Shown here in pieces: positions 49,548-59,429 of a DNA stretch of 64,000 nt. Under the pieces are notes generated by a model, which ran no database searches, was not told the origin of the DNA, and worked only from the letters and a program-made list of their open reading frames with translations. Position 1 is the stretch's first letter. Each line of letters opens with the position of its first letter. The stretch lies in the NCBI GenBank assembly GCA_022641835.1, contig CP048724.1, positions 248,001 to 312,000 of the forward strand, in the 5' to 3' direction. The stretch is from Petasospora fabianii (Eukaryota > Ascomycota > Saccharomycetes > Phaffomycetales > Wickerhamomycetaceae). The position numbers and the translations under genes were made by a program.

Positions 49548-49661
49548 TACTCTGGTATTTTGCCCTAAAGAAAATTAATTTATACTGTGATATAACAATA
49601 CACGAAACAATCTACAATGCCAACATGTACTGTAATTAGTTCGATGCGTTATGTCTATAAA

Positions 49662-50993
49662 TTACTTGGTGAACACAGCACCAACAGCATCTCTGAAGAT
49701 ATCCAAACCGGCCTTGATAACATCATCCTTAATGTTCAAAGCTGGAACGAATCTGACTGTGTTACCACCAGCAGTAATCACAAGCAAACCACGTTCTCTA
49801 GCGGCATCAACAATTTTTGAAGGGTCCTCCTTGAATTGGATACCGAGGAGAAGACCTTCACCTCTAACTTCAACAATGGATTCTGGGAAGTCCTTCTTGA
49901 GCTCTTCGAAGTAAGATCTAAAGATCTCAGATTTCTTAGACACATCGGAAAGGAAATCAACGTCAGAAACTTGAGACAAGACGTAGGATCCAACTCTAGC
50001 ACCAAGTGGGTTACCACCATAGGTAGTACCGTGATCACCAACCTTTAGAGCCTGCTCAACCTTCTCAGTAATCATAGTAGCACCGATTGGGTAACCGTTA
50101 CCAAGGGCCTTTGCCATGGTCAAAATATCAGGGTGTGCCTCCTTTGGTAATCTTCCATGGGCCCAAAGTCTACCGGTTCTTCCAAGACCACATTGGATCT
50201 CATCGTGGATGACAAGGGCACCGTGCTCCTTAGCGAGTTTTTTCAACTCAACTAGGAACTCGGTCTCAACAGGACGAACACCACCTTCACCTTGCACTGG
50301 CTCAATGATGATACCACAAGTTTTATCGGAGATGACCTCCTTAATGGATTCCAAGGTGGTCTTGGCAACCTTAACACCTGGGATCAATGGGGCAAATGGT
50401 GCCTGATATTTTGGATTTGGAGTCACAGAGAGGGCACCCATGGAACGACCATGGAATGAGGATTCAAAAGTGACAAACTCAGTTTTGTCATCAGCAAGCT
50501 GCTTACCATGCTTTCTTGCAAACTTAAGGGCAGCCTCATTGGCTTCGGTACCAGAGTTAGCGAGGAAAACTCTAGAGGCATCGTGCATACCACCAGAGGC
50601 CTTGGTTGCCTCCACGAGCTGACGGGACAACTCACCAGTCCACATGTTGTGGTAAAGATTTGAAGAATGAACAAGGGTCAATGCCTGGTCATAGAGGATT
50701 CTGGCGACCTCTGGGTGTGCATGGCCAAGAGCAGTGACGGCGATACCAGCAGTGAAGTCAATGTACTGACGACCCTCCATGTCCCACAGATGGGCACCTT
50801 GGCCCTTCTCAAAGACAACAGAAGGACGGGAGTATGTAGTAACGGAATACTTCGAAGTCTCGGTAATAAACTTGACGGACTCAGACTCCTCTGTTGGGTC
50901 TGGGTTGGAGAGAGCATGGTTGAAGACAGGTCTGGCCGTGGAGAACGCTCTGGCAGCAGCCGAAAGCTGTCTCTTGGACTGAAGACGGAGCAT
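49662..50993 (-). CDS. ARG8: Acetylornithine aminotransferase, mitochondrial
   Basis: Arg8 makes N-acetylornithine in the mitochondrial matrix during arginine synthesis. 443 residues from ATG 50993. The presequence MLRLQSKRQLSAAARAFSTA has a typical RAF-ST cleavage region. The class-III aminotransferase fold shows ANSGTEANEAALKFARKHGK, SSFHGRSMGALSVT, the Asp of HDEIQCGLGRTG (about 264) and the PLP lysine 295 in LTMAKALGNGYPIGA. S. cerevisiae Arg8 has 423 residues. A Gcn4 site lies 53 bp upstream. It is divergent from MRPL25. Confidence 0.96.
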   Translation of the reverse strand: MLRLQSKRQLSAAARAFSTARPVFNHALSNPDPTEESESVKFITETSKYSVTTYSRPSVVFEKGQGAHLWDMEGRQYIDFTAGIAVTALGHAHPEVARILYDQALTLVHSSNLYHNMWTGELSRQLVEATKASGGMHDASRVFLANSGTEANEAALKFARKHGKQLADDKTEFVTFESSFHGRSMGALSVTPNPKYQAPFAPLIPGVKVAKTTLESIKEVISDKTCGIIIEPVQGEGGVRPVETEFLVELKKLAKEHGALVIHDEIQCGLGRTGRLWAHGRLPKEAHPDILTMAKALGNGYPIGATMITEKVEQALKVGDHGTTYGGNPLGARVGSYVLSQVSDVDFLSDVSKKSEIFRSYFEELKKDFPESIVEVRGEGLLLGIQFKEDPSKIVDAARERGLLVITAGGNTVRFVPALNIKDDVIKAGLDIFRDAVGAVFTK

Positions 50994-51045
50994 TGTGCAG
51001 AGTCTAAGGATAAAGAGAAGAAAGAGGAAAGACTTTCAAGAATCA

Positions 51046-51052
51046 TGACTCA
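51046..51052 (+). promoter_or_regulatory. Gcn4 site upstream of ARG8
   Basis: TGACTCA, the full Gcn4 consensus, in ATGACTCAG, 53 bp from the ARG8 ATG and about 190 bp from the divergent MRPL25 ATG. ARG8 is a known general amino acid control target in S. cerevisiae, so function here is likely. Confidence 0.7.
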
Positions 51053-51238
51053 GTTTGTAGTGGAGAAGAGCATCGGTATCAGCGATTTTTTATCAGTCAC
51101 CAGTAGCGGGAGATGTGCGCCTACCGAAAAATTTCTTCGCGGGAAAATCAACAGCTTCAACAGGAAGAGCATGGACTTTTAACTGGACGTTACAAGGGAT
51201 CTGGTTGAAGAGTCTTGTTTTTGTTGGTATAATCCGCT

Positions 51239-51766
51239 ATGAGATTCTCACTTGCCCTTTTGCAACAGGCTAAGCAGGCCACCACAACTGCTTCTCACGA
51301 TGCTGCCCTTTTCGAGCGTCTACCAGAGACTCTTCAACGCTTCTTTGAGCGCTACCCACCAGCTCCATTCAAGCAGTACGCTACAAAGCCAACCCTCACA
51401 ACAGCTGAAGATGCCAACCCATTCCTGGCGAACAAGCATCCAGTCACACAGAAGTACCACCAGCCGAAGTACTCGCTGAGAAGACAATCCGAGCTCTGGA
51501 AGCTTGCACACCACTTTGGTGTGGCCGACTGTCTACCACAACTCCAAGGTGACAAGTCCTTCTACCAGGAGAAGTATGATGCCAACGAGTTCATGAGAGG
51601 TCAGCTCAGACCAAAGGGTCACAAATACGACAAGACTAAGCAGCAGAGACGCGAGAAGATCCAGGCGGCTGTCGAGCAGGCTGATGAGAAGATCATCGCC
51701 GTCAAAGGAAACAAGTATAAGAGACTTCTCGAGAGAAGGGCCAAGAAGTCCACAACGTGGATCTAA
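51239..51766 (+). CDS. MRPL25: Mitochondrial ribosomal protein mL59
   Basis: 175 residues from ATG 51239. Fungal YmL25 is a component of the mitochondrial large ribosomal subunit. The sequence is strongly basic, with LPETLQRFFERYPPAPFKQY near the start, then NPFLANKHPVTQKYHQPKYS and KGHKYDKTKQQRREKIQAAV, ending in a lysine/arginine helix (KGNKYKRLLERRAKKSTTWI). These are the family's conserved blocks. S. cerevisiae Mrpl25 has 157 residues. Confidence 0.92.
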   Translation: MRFSLALLQQAKQATTTASHDAALFERLPETLQRFFERYPPAPFKQYATKPTLTTAEDANPFLANKHPVTQKYHQPKYSLRRQSELWKLAHHFGVADCLPQLQGDKSFYQEKYDANEFMRGQLRPKGHKYDKTKQQRREKIQAAVEQADEKIIAVKGNKYKRLLERRAKKSTTWI

Positions 51767-51898
51767 AAGAACACTTGCTGCATATCCTATTCTGTATATA
51801 TATCCTCAAAAATCATGTTTACGACTTATTCTGCAAATCAGATCGAAGCTGTGTAGTGCTTATGTCTGGATCATGATGATGTAGCCAATGTTTACCCG

Positions 51899-53784
51899 TT
51901 ATTGGGCCCTCGAAGGTGGAATCAAACGAACATCTCTCTCGATACCTTTATGCACCTTAAACTGTTCGATGTGATGACAAATCTCCTCGATTGAACTTTC
52001 TGGTCCGATACCACTCCCGTCATTCTCGGAATAGTTATCACGTGAAATATAGTAAGAGAGTCTTTTCAATTGTGGAAGATCATCAGCATATAAACGTTTT
52101 AAAGCACCCCCATCTAAGCTGATACTTTCAAGTGCATAACATCCAATGAGCTCAAGCTCTGTGATATCGAGTCCAAGATCAAGGTAAACAAGACGACGAA
52201 ACCCCGTGAGCCTCATTGGAGATTCAAGTGTCAGACGGTGATCTGCCAGGCCAAGGTACATACTAAGCCCCTTTAAATAGTTTTTGACTCTTTCAAGACT
52301 GACTATTAACTTCTGTATGATTGAAGTATGTGTGCTCGGATCAATTGTGGTAGTGATGCCCCTGGAGCTAATCACTTTGATCTTTTTCATGTGGGACAGC
52401 TTAAAGCATTTGACCACTTCTGTAAGGACCTCGAGATCACAATCAGCAAGAGAGAGGCCCTCTAGCTGTGGGAAATGGATACCTTCAGTGAAACTGTCTT
52501 CAGATGTAACTCCTCTAATCGTTAAGCTGTAAATCATGGGGAAATCGTGTGCAAGGGCATTAAAGTCCAGCGCCATATGTGAGTTTGAGTCTCTCACAAT
52601 TGTAAGGCACTCCAATGACTGCATTGAATTCTTTAGACCGATGACACGGGCAATCTCTCTATCTCCTGTCCCCTCAAGGGAGTTAATATTGCAAAATGTT
52701 GAATCACTGACATATTCAGCCATGTTGCAGACGATAACACAGATGTCTGCCTTCGGTAGGTCAATTACTGAACACTTGGAATGATCAATGGGTAGCAAGG
52801 CAGAACAGCATTGTGATGGAAGATCCATCATTAAAAATTTCTCACAGGTCTCTGGAAGAGATAGCTTATCAATAATTGGTTCCTGGCGAGAAGCGATAAG
52901 CATGAAATCCCTGACATTTGGCATGCTGACATTGGTAATGCGTGGGGTAGCATTACCGTTGGGGGAGTCAGGAGTGAGGTAACACTTGAACGATACCAAC
53001 GAAGGGAAAGAAGAGTTTTCTAAATAGACTATATTGTTGAGGTTAAGGTGTTTAAGCATTGGAAAGTCAACATCTGAGAGGCCAACCATAACGTCACTCT
53101 TAGCGAGGTTTCTGTACCGGGAGAGTGGTCTATAGGAGGCCCAATCCACATTCACATCGATATACAGTTGTCTGAGCCTATCAAGACAGAGCCTCTGAAT
53201 AAACGGTCGGTACAGCCTCTAATTAAAGCTCCTGTTGGAGCCATGCGTATGGGGTGGCTTCCCTTGAAGTCCACCATGTGCAAAGAGAGCTCTGTTTCAG
53301 GGTTTGTCGCCTTGATCGTGTTCTCCAAGACAGTATCCATTATATAGATCCTCTCCGTTGAGGTGAAGATGACAACCTTGTCGTTATGGCTCATATGGGG
53401 ACACAGTTCATTGCTAAAAAAACCTGACCATGATCCTTCATCCAATACACCGATATAGAACTGGACATGGTGTAGCCCGGAACGTAGAGAGTCGCAAAGT
53501 TCTGAGCACTTGGTGGGATCAATTTCGAGTTCAATTTCGAGTTCAATGAGACTTATGGACCAATCGGGGACTTGTGACAAGATCTTGTCTTGTGAGCAGA
53601 AACTAAAACCTTTGAAGTACGCTGGAGGACCACCATTTGCCGTAAGAACACGTATGAACTGACCCAATTTTCCTCTGAGTTCTTTGGAAGCTTGCGCTAA
53701 GCTTAAAAGATCCTCGTAGTCATCAAGCTGGAGACAAATGTTGATCAGAACCTCTAAGGGACAACAGTGCAGAAACGATGTCAT
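51899..53784 (-). pseudogene. F-box/LRR-like family member 4, split by a frameshift
   Basis: ATG 53784 opens a 210-codon frame with the F-box (CCPLEVLINICLQLDDYEDL) and the family tag GKLGQFIRVLTANG; it stops at 53152-53154. The LRR-like remainder continues at -1 relative to it down to 51899, with good repeats such as RLRQLYIDVNVDW just before its first GTG and FPMLKHLNLNNIVYL later, about 430 residues. The change of frame must lie between 53219 (a stop in the second frame) and 53152. No intron signals or canonical slippery heptamer were seen there. Summed length (about 630) matches the intact 651-residue paralogue. It is either a recent single-base loss with the rest undecayed, or a sequencing error. 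Confidence 0.75.
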
Positions 53785-54076
53785 ATGTTGTTGGGTCTTT
53801 ATCTCCAGTGTAACAATGAAATAAAGAGGAGGAAACAGGCTTCAAACGCATAACACCCCACCATTTACACTGCATGATTGCTAATGGGGGCTGCTAAATC
53901 AGATAACGTAAGGAAACGGTAAGCGCACGTTAGACGCTAGTACAATCTAGGTGTCCAGGTGTTATGAGCTCATCAAAATAAACAAAGACACACACACGTC
54001 AGGGATAGGCTAAATTTGTTCATTTCACATCTGTTTCAGGTGTTGCATTTTGTGCTTCAGAGCCTTATAGTCTATC

Positions 54077-55678
54077 ATGTCCTCACGAAGAAGCGAGATT
54101 GAAGCGAAAAGAGCACGTTTAGCCGAGCTCAGGCGTCAACGTGAGGAAAAAGAGCGCCAGTTCAGAAGCTCTACTCCAAACGTCAGCCCTGAGACCATAC
54201 AAAAGCCAGCTATCCCAGTGCACGACGGTGGTGACAGTAAGAGCATTGACCACATTGTGGCAGAGCTCGTCGGGGATAAGAAGCTGAAAGATACTCGCAA
54301 GGAGCAGAGATCGATCTCAATCCAGACGGAGGACATCGCAGGCGATGCCCTCCCCACACGAATCACGTATAACAAGAGTACACAGACCGAGATTGAGGAG
54401 TCCGATGAGGAGAATGATGACTCTGTCGAGCAAATGAAAAAAGATGATCAGGAAGCAACGACACCGGAAACTACACCAGCTCCAGAAATTACACATGATG
54501 ATACCCCCTCGGCGCTAACCAATGTTGACGACTCCGTACTTTCATCCTTCTTCACGAGGTCTTTCAAAGTGATTAACAGGGCCTTTGAGGAAGACTCAAA
54601 ACACGATATCCTTCTAGAATACACACAACGGAAACACCAAGCACTCGAAAAATCTCGTCCATACGTTCTTGTCGATACTCTATCATTCGATTCTGCAGTT
54701 CGTTGCATTGACACATCCCCATTCTTCCCAGACCTCATCATTATCTCGACAGGCCCCTCGATGAAAGTCTACAACTCGACATTCCGTACATTTGAATACA
54801 ACTTCAACTCGCAAACACAAATAATCCAAGTCCAATTCTCGCAGTCTCAATCAAATTTTATCTTTGGAACAGGATACAACGGTAAACTCCACATCTGGGA
54901 TCTCGAGTCTACCTCTCACCTTCCTTATCTCACATCGATGGTCAGTTCCTCCACTCATTCATATCCCATCTTCTCCATTGATCAAGTACAGGAGAACAAC
55001 GGAGTCATCATCACTGGTTCAACTGATGGTCGTATCCTCCATTGGGATCCTGAGATCCTCGCCCGTCCTTCTCAACCGGCAATACAACTCCGAGTACCCA
55101 AGTCGCTTGCACTACGTTACGATGAACTCACACCATGGTGCATCGCACACCTTAAGGACGATCATGGTTTCCTTCTTGTTGGGTGTGAGGACGGGAACAT
55201 TTATAAAGTAAAACGCTTCGATAACAAGATAAATGAAGATGCTATTGATGATATCATCACTGCACATGATGCCCCCGTTACTGCCATTGATCCATCCTTT
55301 GAGTTCACAAACCTGTTTATCTCATCTGCAATGGACTGGAAAGTCTACCTCTGGGATATAAATGCGGTAGACGAGCCGCTGATGGAGGTTTACAAGTCCA
55401 ACACTATAGTTGGATGTGCCTGGAGACCAGAACATGCAACACAGATTGGGTATGCATATGAAGATGTGTTTGAAATCTTGGATTTGAGTATCGATGCAGT
55501 GACTCCAGTGCTGAAGATTGAGACAGCAAAGACCATTACTGGGTTCAAGTTCACAAAGAATGGGGAACGGGTGGTCATTTCTACTTTTGATGGAGATGTC
55601 GTGATCTATGAGCTTATGTTGCAAGATATCAAGTCAGACATGTCGAGATTTAAAGGTCTGTACATAACACCGAAGTAA
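54077..55678 (+). CDS. PAC11: Cytoplasmic dynein intermediate chain
   Basis: 533 residues from ATG 54077, the same length as S. cerevisiae Pac11 (533). The N-terminal coiled coil, residues 1-30 (RRSEIEAKRARLAELRRQRE), is the dynactin/Nip100-binding helix shared by all intermediate chains. KSIDHIVAELVGDKK follows. Two dynein light-chain (Dyn2) docking motifs are visible: SIQTE at 81-85 and KSTQTE at 100-105. The C-terminal half is a WD40 propeller with GTGYNGKLHIWDLES, TGSTDGRILHWDPE and SSAMDWKVYLWDIN blades. It carries cargo adaptors for the motor that positions the mitotic spindle at the bud neck. Confidence 0.93.
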   Translation: MSSRRSEIEAKRARLAELRRQREEKERQFRSSTPNVSPETIQKPAIPVHDGGDSKSIDHIVAELVGDKKLKDTRKEQRSISIQTEDIAGDALPTRITYNKSTQTEIEESDEENDDSVEQMKKDDQEATTPETTPAPEITHDDTPSALTNVDDSVLSSFFTRSFKVINRAFEEDSKHDILLEYTQRKHQALEKSRPYVLVDTLSFDSAVRCIDTSPFFPDLIIISTGPSMKVYNSTFRTFEYNFNSQTQIIQVQFSQSQSNFIFGTGYNGKLHIWDLESTSHLPYLTSMVSSSTHSYPIFSIDQVQENNGVIITGSTDGRILHWDPEILARPSQPAIQLRVPKSLALRYDELTPWCIAHLKDDHGFLLVGCEDGNIYKVKRFDNKINEDAIDDIITAHDAPVTAIDPSFEFTNLFISSAMDWKVYLWDINAVDEPLMEVYKSNTIVGCAWRPEHATQIGYAYEDVFEILDLSIDAVTPVLKIETAKTITGFKFTKNGERVVISTFDGDVVIYELMLQDIKSDMSRFKGLYITPK

Positions 55679-55923
55679 CGATATAAATACCCCCGCTATA
55701 TAATGTTCTATTGTATAATCAACTCTCCGCATAAGACCTGATAGAATCAAATCTGTAGATGAAGAAGTATAAGATACCAGTCAAGGAAAAGATGGGTCGG
55801 GTAACCCCCAGATCGCGAATTCGCGCTCTTGGGCTGCTCGCTATCGGGATTTTGGCAGCACTTAGGGGAGCCAGTTTTGTTACTAGAGACAAGACCTGAG
55901 ACCGCCAGATACACATAACAGAG

Positions 55924-56494
55924 ATGGTAAGTTCAATTCATGTGATTGTTGGATGGAGAGGTTTTTGACCCATTTTGAACTGCTCACCAATGAGCGCTGC
56001 TTGTACCGTGGGGACTTCCCTGTGCTCTACCAACCAACCAGCCAACACATGGCGATAGATCTCTACTCAACGCTGAGATCAAATAACACCCCGCCATCAT
56101 CAATTATGATACTCTTCGTTGCTTTTTGAACAGTCACTAACAAAGCTCACAGTCCACACAATCCGGAATCCAGACACTGCTTGACGCCGAGAAGGCTGCT
56201 CACTCCAAGGTTGCAGAGGCCAGAGCATACCGTGCCGCTCGTCTTAAAGCTGCTAAGACAGATGCCGCTGCTGAGATTGCCGCCTATAAGAAGAAGAAAG
56301 AGGATGAGCTTAAGAAGTACGAGGCTGAGCACTCTGGCTTGAATGAGACCGCTGATAAGGAGGCTGATGAACAGGTTAAGGTTGAATTGGAGTCCATCCA
56401 GAAGACTGCTGCTTCCAAAAAGAAGGATGTCATCAAGTTGCTTATTGATGCTGTCACTAAGCCAACTCCAGAATTGCACATCAACGCTGCTTAA
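55924..56494 (+). CDS. VMA10: Vacuolar H+-ATPase subunit G, intron directly after the start codon
   Basis: Exon 1 is just the ATG at 55924-55926. The intron is 55927-56152 (226 bp; GTAAGT donor, CACTAAC branch at 56135-56141, CACAG acceptor). Exon 2, 56153-56494, gives 114 residues in total, the same as S. cerevisiae Vma10, whose gene also carries an intron at its 5' end. Subunit G is a stalk of the V1 sector joining it to the membrane sector. Hallmarks: GIQTLLDAEKAAHSKVAEAR, LKAAKTDAAAEIAAYKKKKE and the end KPTPELHINAA. The CTG at 56177-56179 encodes the first Leu of the conserved TLL, evidence for standard decoding. Confidence 0.94.
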
Positions 56495-57698
56495 ACAGTC
56501 TGACTCGTCATTCTCATAAAACATTGGCCAACATTGACCTACTGTTTCATTTCTTGCCGCCTTTGCTACTTCTCGCATCGCATGTCGACTCATGTAGTGG
56601 TTGGCATCATACACCATAATGATTATTAAGTGTACATTTCATTGTTTTTATCCTTACGATTGTAGATCAATCAGTCATTGATTGGAGCGTCGTAATATCA
56701 GTCCATGACGATGGCTGCTATTATCAGATCAAGATGTAACAATGACACCTGCTGATGGTAAACCAATCTTTTCACCTGTATCACATGTACTTATTAAGTA
56801 GAGCTTTACCTTACACCGCATGTAATCTCCAGCACATAAGTATTCTGAAATCATAATGAAAGCTAGTCTCATGAGCTTTAGTAAGAGCCACAGTGGCACC
56901 ATGCAACTCTTTTGTCCCGGGAATGAGATGAAAGGGTGTTCCAAGACGCTAATCGCTGGTTTTAGATACCAGGTCTAGTCAGATGTTCATAATAACATCT
57001 CTTCTTGACTCAATCGCTATTGAGTAAGAATATGTGACACCTTTCAATGGCCAGATCAGGCAAGTCACTCAGCACAAATAACCTTAAGTTTCCCCCCAAA
57101 TATTCCATCAAGACTCGACCAGGAGTTGTAGTAATAGAGCATTTGCAGGTTCCTTAACTAGATCAAATGGGTAATTTCCGAGATATGTCACTAAAGAATC
57201 CAACTTTGCACCCCCATTTGCCTATCCACAAATGAGCCACATGTCTTGATGTCTTGATTCCGACGCCGATGGGCCCAATACTGTAAGGGACTAATCTTTA
57301 ACTTGGAAATTACCGAAACTTGCTAAAAATGCAAAGTGCATTTCTTAGAAGTTCAAATAGCCGGCTTGGTTACAACCTATTGCGCTGGGTGTGAAGTGTA
57401 GAGGGTCATTTTGCACCACGGGCATATTGATTCACTTTGGGTGAGATCCGCAGATCTTTACACATATCTCTCCAATCACTCATGCATTATGAGGGCCCCT
57501 ATCATCTTCAAACGGTACAAATTTCCCCCTAGGGAAGGTGAAGTATTCAAATAGCTTGATGAACAGATTTCTTAGCCGTCGAGGATGACACCCGGCTACT
57601 CTGCTTGAAGACAAGTATAAAAGGAGCTGAGGGAGACTTCAAAACATTGAACAACTGCTATCATTAGATCTTCTCATCATTCAACAATAACAAATAAA
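56495..57698. other. Long promoter region of the small secreted protein gene
   Basis: 1204 bp without a recognisable gene or tRNA. A TATAAAAG lies at 57616-57623, 76 bp before the ATG at 57699, with an A-rich, G-poor leader, fitting strong or regulated expression. Short runs of C and CGACGCCGATGGG near 57260 were seen. Confidence 0.5.
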
Positions 57699-57932
57699 AT
57701 GAAGTTCACCACCATTGCCTTGCTCGCCGTTGCTACCCCAGCTCTTGCTCAGTCCGGTTCTGATTGGGTCACTTACACGAAGTCCTTGGCCTCTACTACT
57801 GTCACCGTCACCAGATACCTCGGTACCTCCACCTTCCTTTCTGGTACCCAGTTCACCACCAAGACTGTCATTGCTTCCTCCAATGGTACTCCAGTCTACA
57901 CTGAGGTTGTCACTGGTGTCAACACTGCCTAA
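57699..57932 (+). CDS. Small secreted protein, 77 residues, unknown function
   Basis: ATG 57699. Signal peptide MKFTTIALLAVATPALA with predicted cleavage before Gln18. The mature 60 residues are almost all Thr, Ser, Val, Tyr and Gly, with no Cys, one sequon (Asn62-Gly-Thr) and many Thr/Ser for O-mannosylation; there is no dibasic Kex2 site and no GPI tail. It resembles the N-terminal module of yeast cell-wall mannoproteins but stops there. Codon use is extremely biased (GTC, ACC, TCC, GGT), a mark of abundant expression, and a TATA box is well placed. It may be a free secreted wall or biofilm peptide. I do not recognise a homologue. Confidence 0.8.
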   Translation: MKFTTIALLAVATPALAQSGSDWVTYTKSLASTTVTVTRYLGTSTFLSGTQFTTKTVIASSNGTPVYTEVVTGVNTA

Positions 57933-58799
57933 AATACTCCACCTTAATCGTTATATTAAATGCCAGTTTATATGAGAGGCATGGTCTTGGGATGTTGTTA
58001 ATTGCTTGAGTTTGCACGGCTCTTGTTCAATGTATGACTTATAGGACCGACATCTACTTGTAGTTTATCATCCATAGCCAACTGTTCTTAAGGTTGTTCT
58101 GCAACCTGATATCGGCTTGAGTTTGAAGAAGTATTAGTAAAGCGGTGATATGCAGGAACAACGCCTAGACTTTAAGCTAAGCCTACAAGTTATCAGCTTC
58201 AGAGTGTACAGGAGAATCAGTATATCGTATTAAGATATGTTGAATGTTGCCTAGTTGTGATTATACCTACACATGGCAACAATATGACTGTAACACGCAG
58301 TAGTATACATATATTAACACTGAACTCAAACCGATACGTGAGACTATCCACGCTGATTGCAAGTGAACTATCCAACCTCGGATCAGTCACATTCAACATA
58401 GTCAACACTGGATAAAGGTAAAATTTTGATAAAAAGAAAGAAAGGAAATTGGGTGTAAGGTAAAAATATAGAAAGAGAGAAAGAGACAGGAACTGAATCC
58501 ACTTGAACCGTTAAGGTACAATGGGGATGTGAGGAGAGGATGGAAAGATTATCAATGATAACACCAAACTGAGCAGTCATCTGACTGTAAAGCAATGAAA
58601 AGAAAGAAAGAAGTACAAGAAAAAAATAAGACAGACGACAAAAAAATACCAAGTTCCCAAAAAAAAAAAAAAAAAAAGGGCTGTTTGTTCATCAGTTGTG
58701 AGTCCTTTTCTAAGAGAAGATCACAGCATGTTCAATGAACCATTCGATTGAATCATATTCGATGAACCACATCAATAAGAAGACCAAACCATTTCCCGA
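57933..58799. other. Intergenic region between secreted protein and MCM1 3' end
   Basis: 867 bp, AT-rich and purine-rich near 58430-58680, including a run of 19 A at 58659-58677. No gene was recognised; an 89-codon hydrophobic minus frame at 58383-58652 begins at a TTG and looks non-coding. Confidence 0.5.
58659..58677. repeat. A19 homopolymer
   Basis: Nineteen consecutive A, 120 bp beyond the MCM1 stop. It is probably a nucleosome-excluding tract or terminator-associated sequence; length calls here are error-prone. Confidence 0.8.
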
Positions 58800-59429
58800 T
58801 CAGAACTGGTTCTGCTGACTGTTCATACCACCAAAGTAAGTCTGATAAACAGCAGCTTGTTCCGGGTTGAGATAACCAGTGTTTGGAATACCTTGTTGAG
58901 AGTTGTAAGCACCTTGAGGAGCACCCTGTGGGGGACCTTGTTGACCTGGAGTAGTAGAACCAACTTGGGCGGATTGCTGAGCAGCTTGAGTTGGAGGAGC
59001 ACCAGCCTGTGTACTTGTTGGGGTCGAAGCTTCTTCTTCTTCACCTGCATCTTCTGGAGCGTTAAGACAAGCCTGAATCAAGTTTTTACCTTCAGGTTTT
59101 GTCACCAGTGGTTGCAACTTTGGAGTAGTGAATGTATAAACGAGTCCAGTTTCGGAAACAACAAGGAGAAGAACTTGAGTACCTGTAAGCACAGAGAGTT
59201 CATAAGCCTTTTTCATAATACCAGCTTTTCTCTTAGAGAAAGTGATATGACGTCTAGATTTATCTTGAATGAATCTAATCTCAATCTTTCTTCTCTCTCT
59301 TGCCGAAGATTTACCTTCATCTTCATCATCGATATCCTCTTGACCGGCATTGCTGTTAGAGCCAAGTGGCTGGTTATTCACAAGGTCCTCCTGTTGATCC
59401 ACAAGTTTCTGCTCTGTTATTTCGGACAT
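58800..59429 (-). CDS. MCM1: MADS-box transcription factor Mcm1
   Basis: 209 residues from ATG 59429. Mcm1 works with a1/alpha2, alpha1 or Ste12 in mating-type control, with Fkh2/Ndd1 in G2/M, and at early-cell-cycle boxes. The MADS and SAM domains (about 44-125) are nearly identical to yeast: RRKIEIRFIQDKSRRHITFS, KRKAGIMKKAYELSVLTGTQ, VLLLVVSETGLVYTFTTPKL and GKNLIQACLNAPED. An acidic stretch (DIDDEDEG) precedes it, and the C-terminal tail is rich in Gln, Pro and Gly, shorter than in S. cerevisiae (286 residues). It is likely essential. Mcm1 would be expected to act on the pheromone genes 14 kb away, though no clear P-box was found there. Confidence 0.97.
   Translation of the reverse strand: MSEITEQKLVDQQEDLVNNQPLGSNSNAGQEDIDDEDEGKSSARERRKIEIRFIQDKSRRHITFSKRKAGIMKKAYELSVLTGTQVLLLVVSETGLVYTFTTPKLQPLVTKPEGKNLIQACLNAPEDAGEEEEASTPTSTQAGAPPTQAAQQSAQVGSTTPGQQGPPQGAPQGAYNSQQGIPNTGYLNPEQAAVYQTYFGGMNSQQNQF

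Noticed and set aside
58383-58652. 89-codon hydrophobic minus frame near the A19 tract
   Set aside because: It starts at TTG and its hydrophobicity follows from the purine-rich opposite strand.
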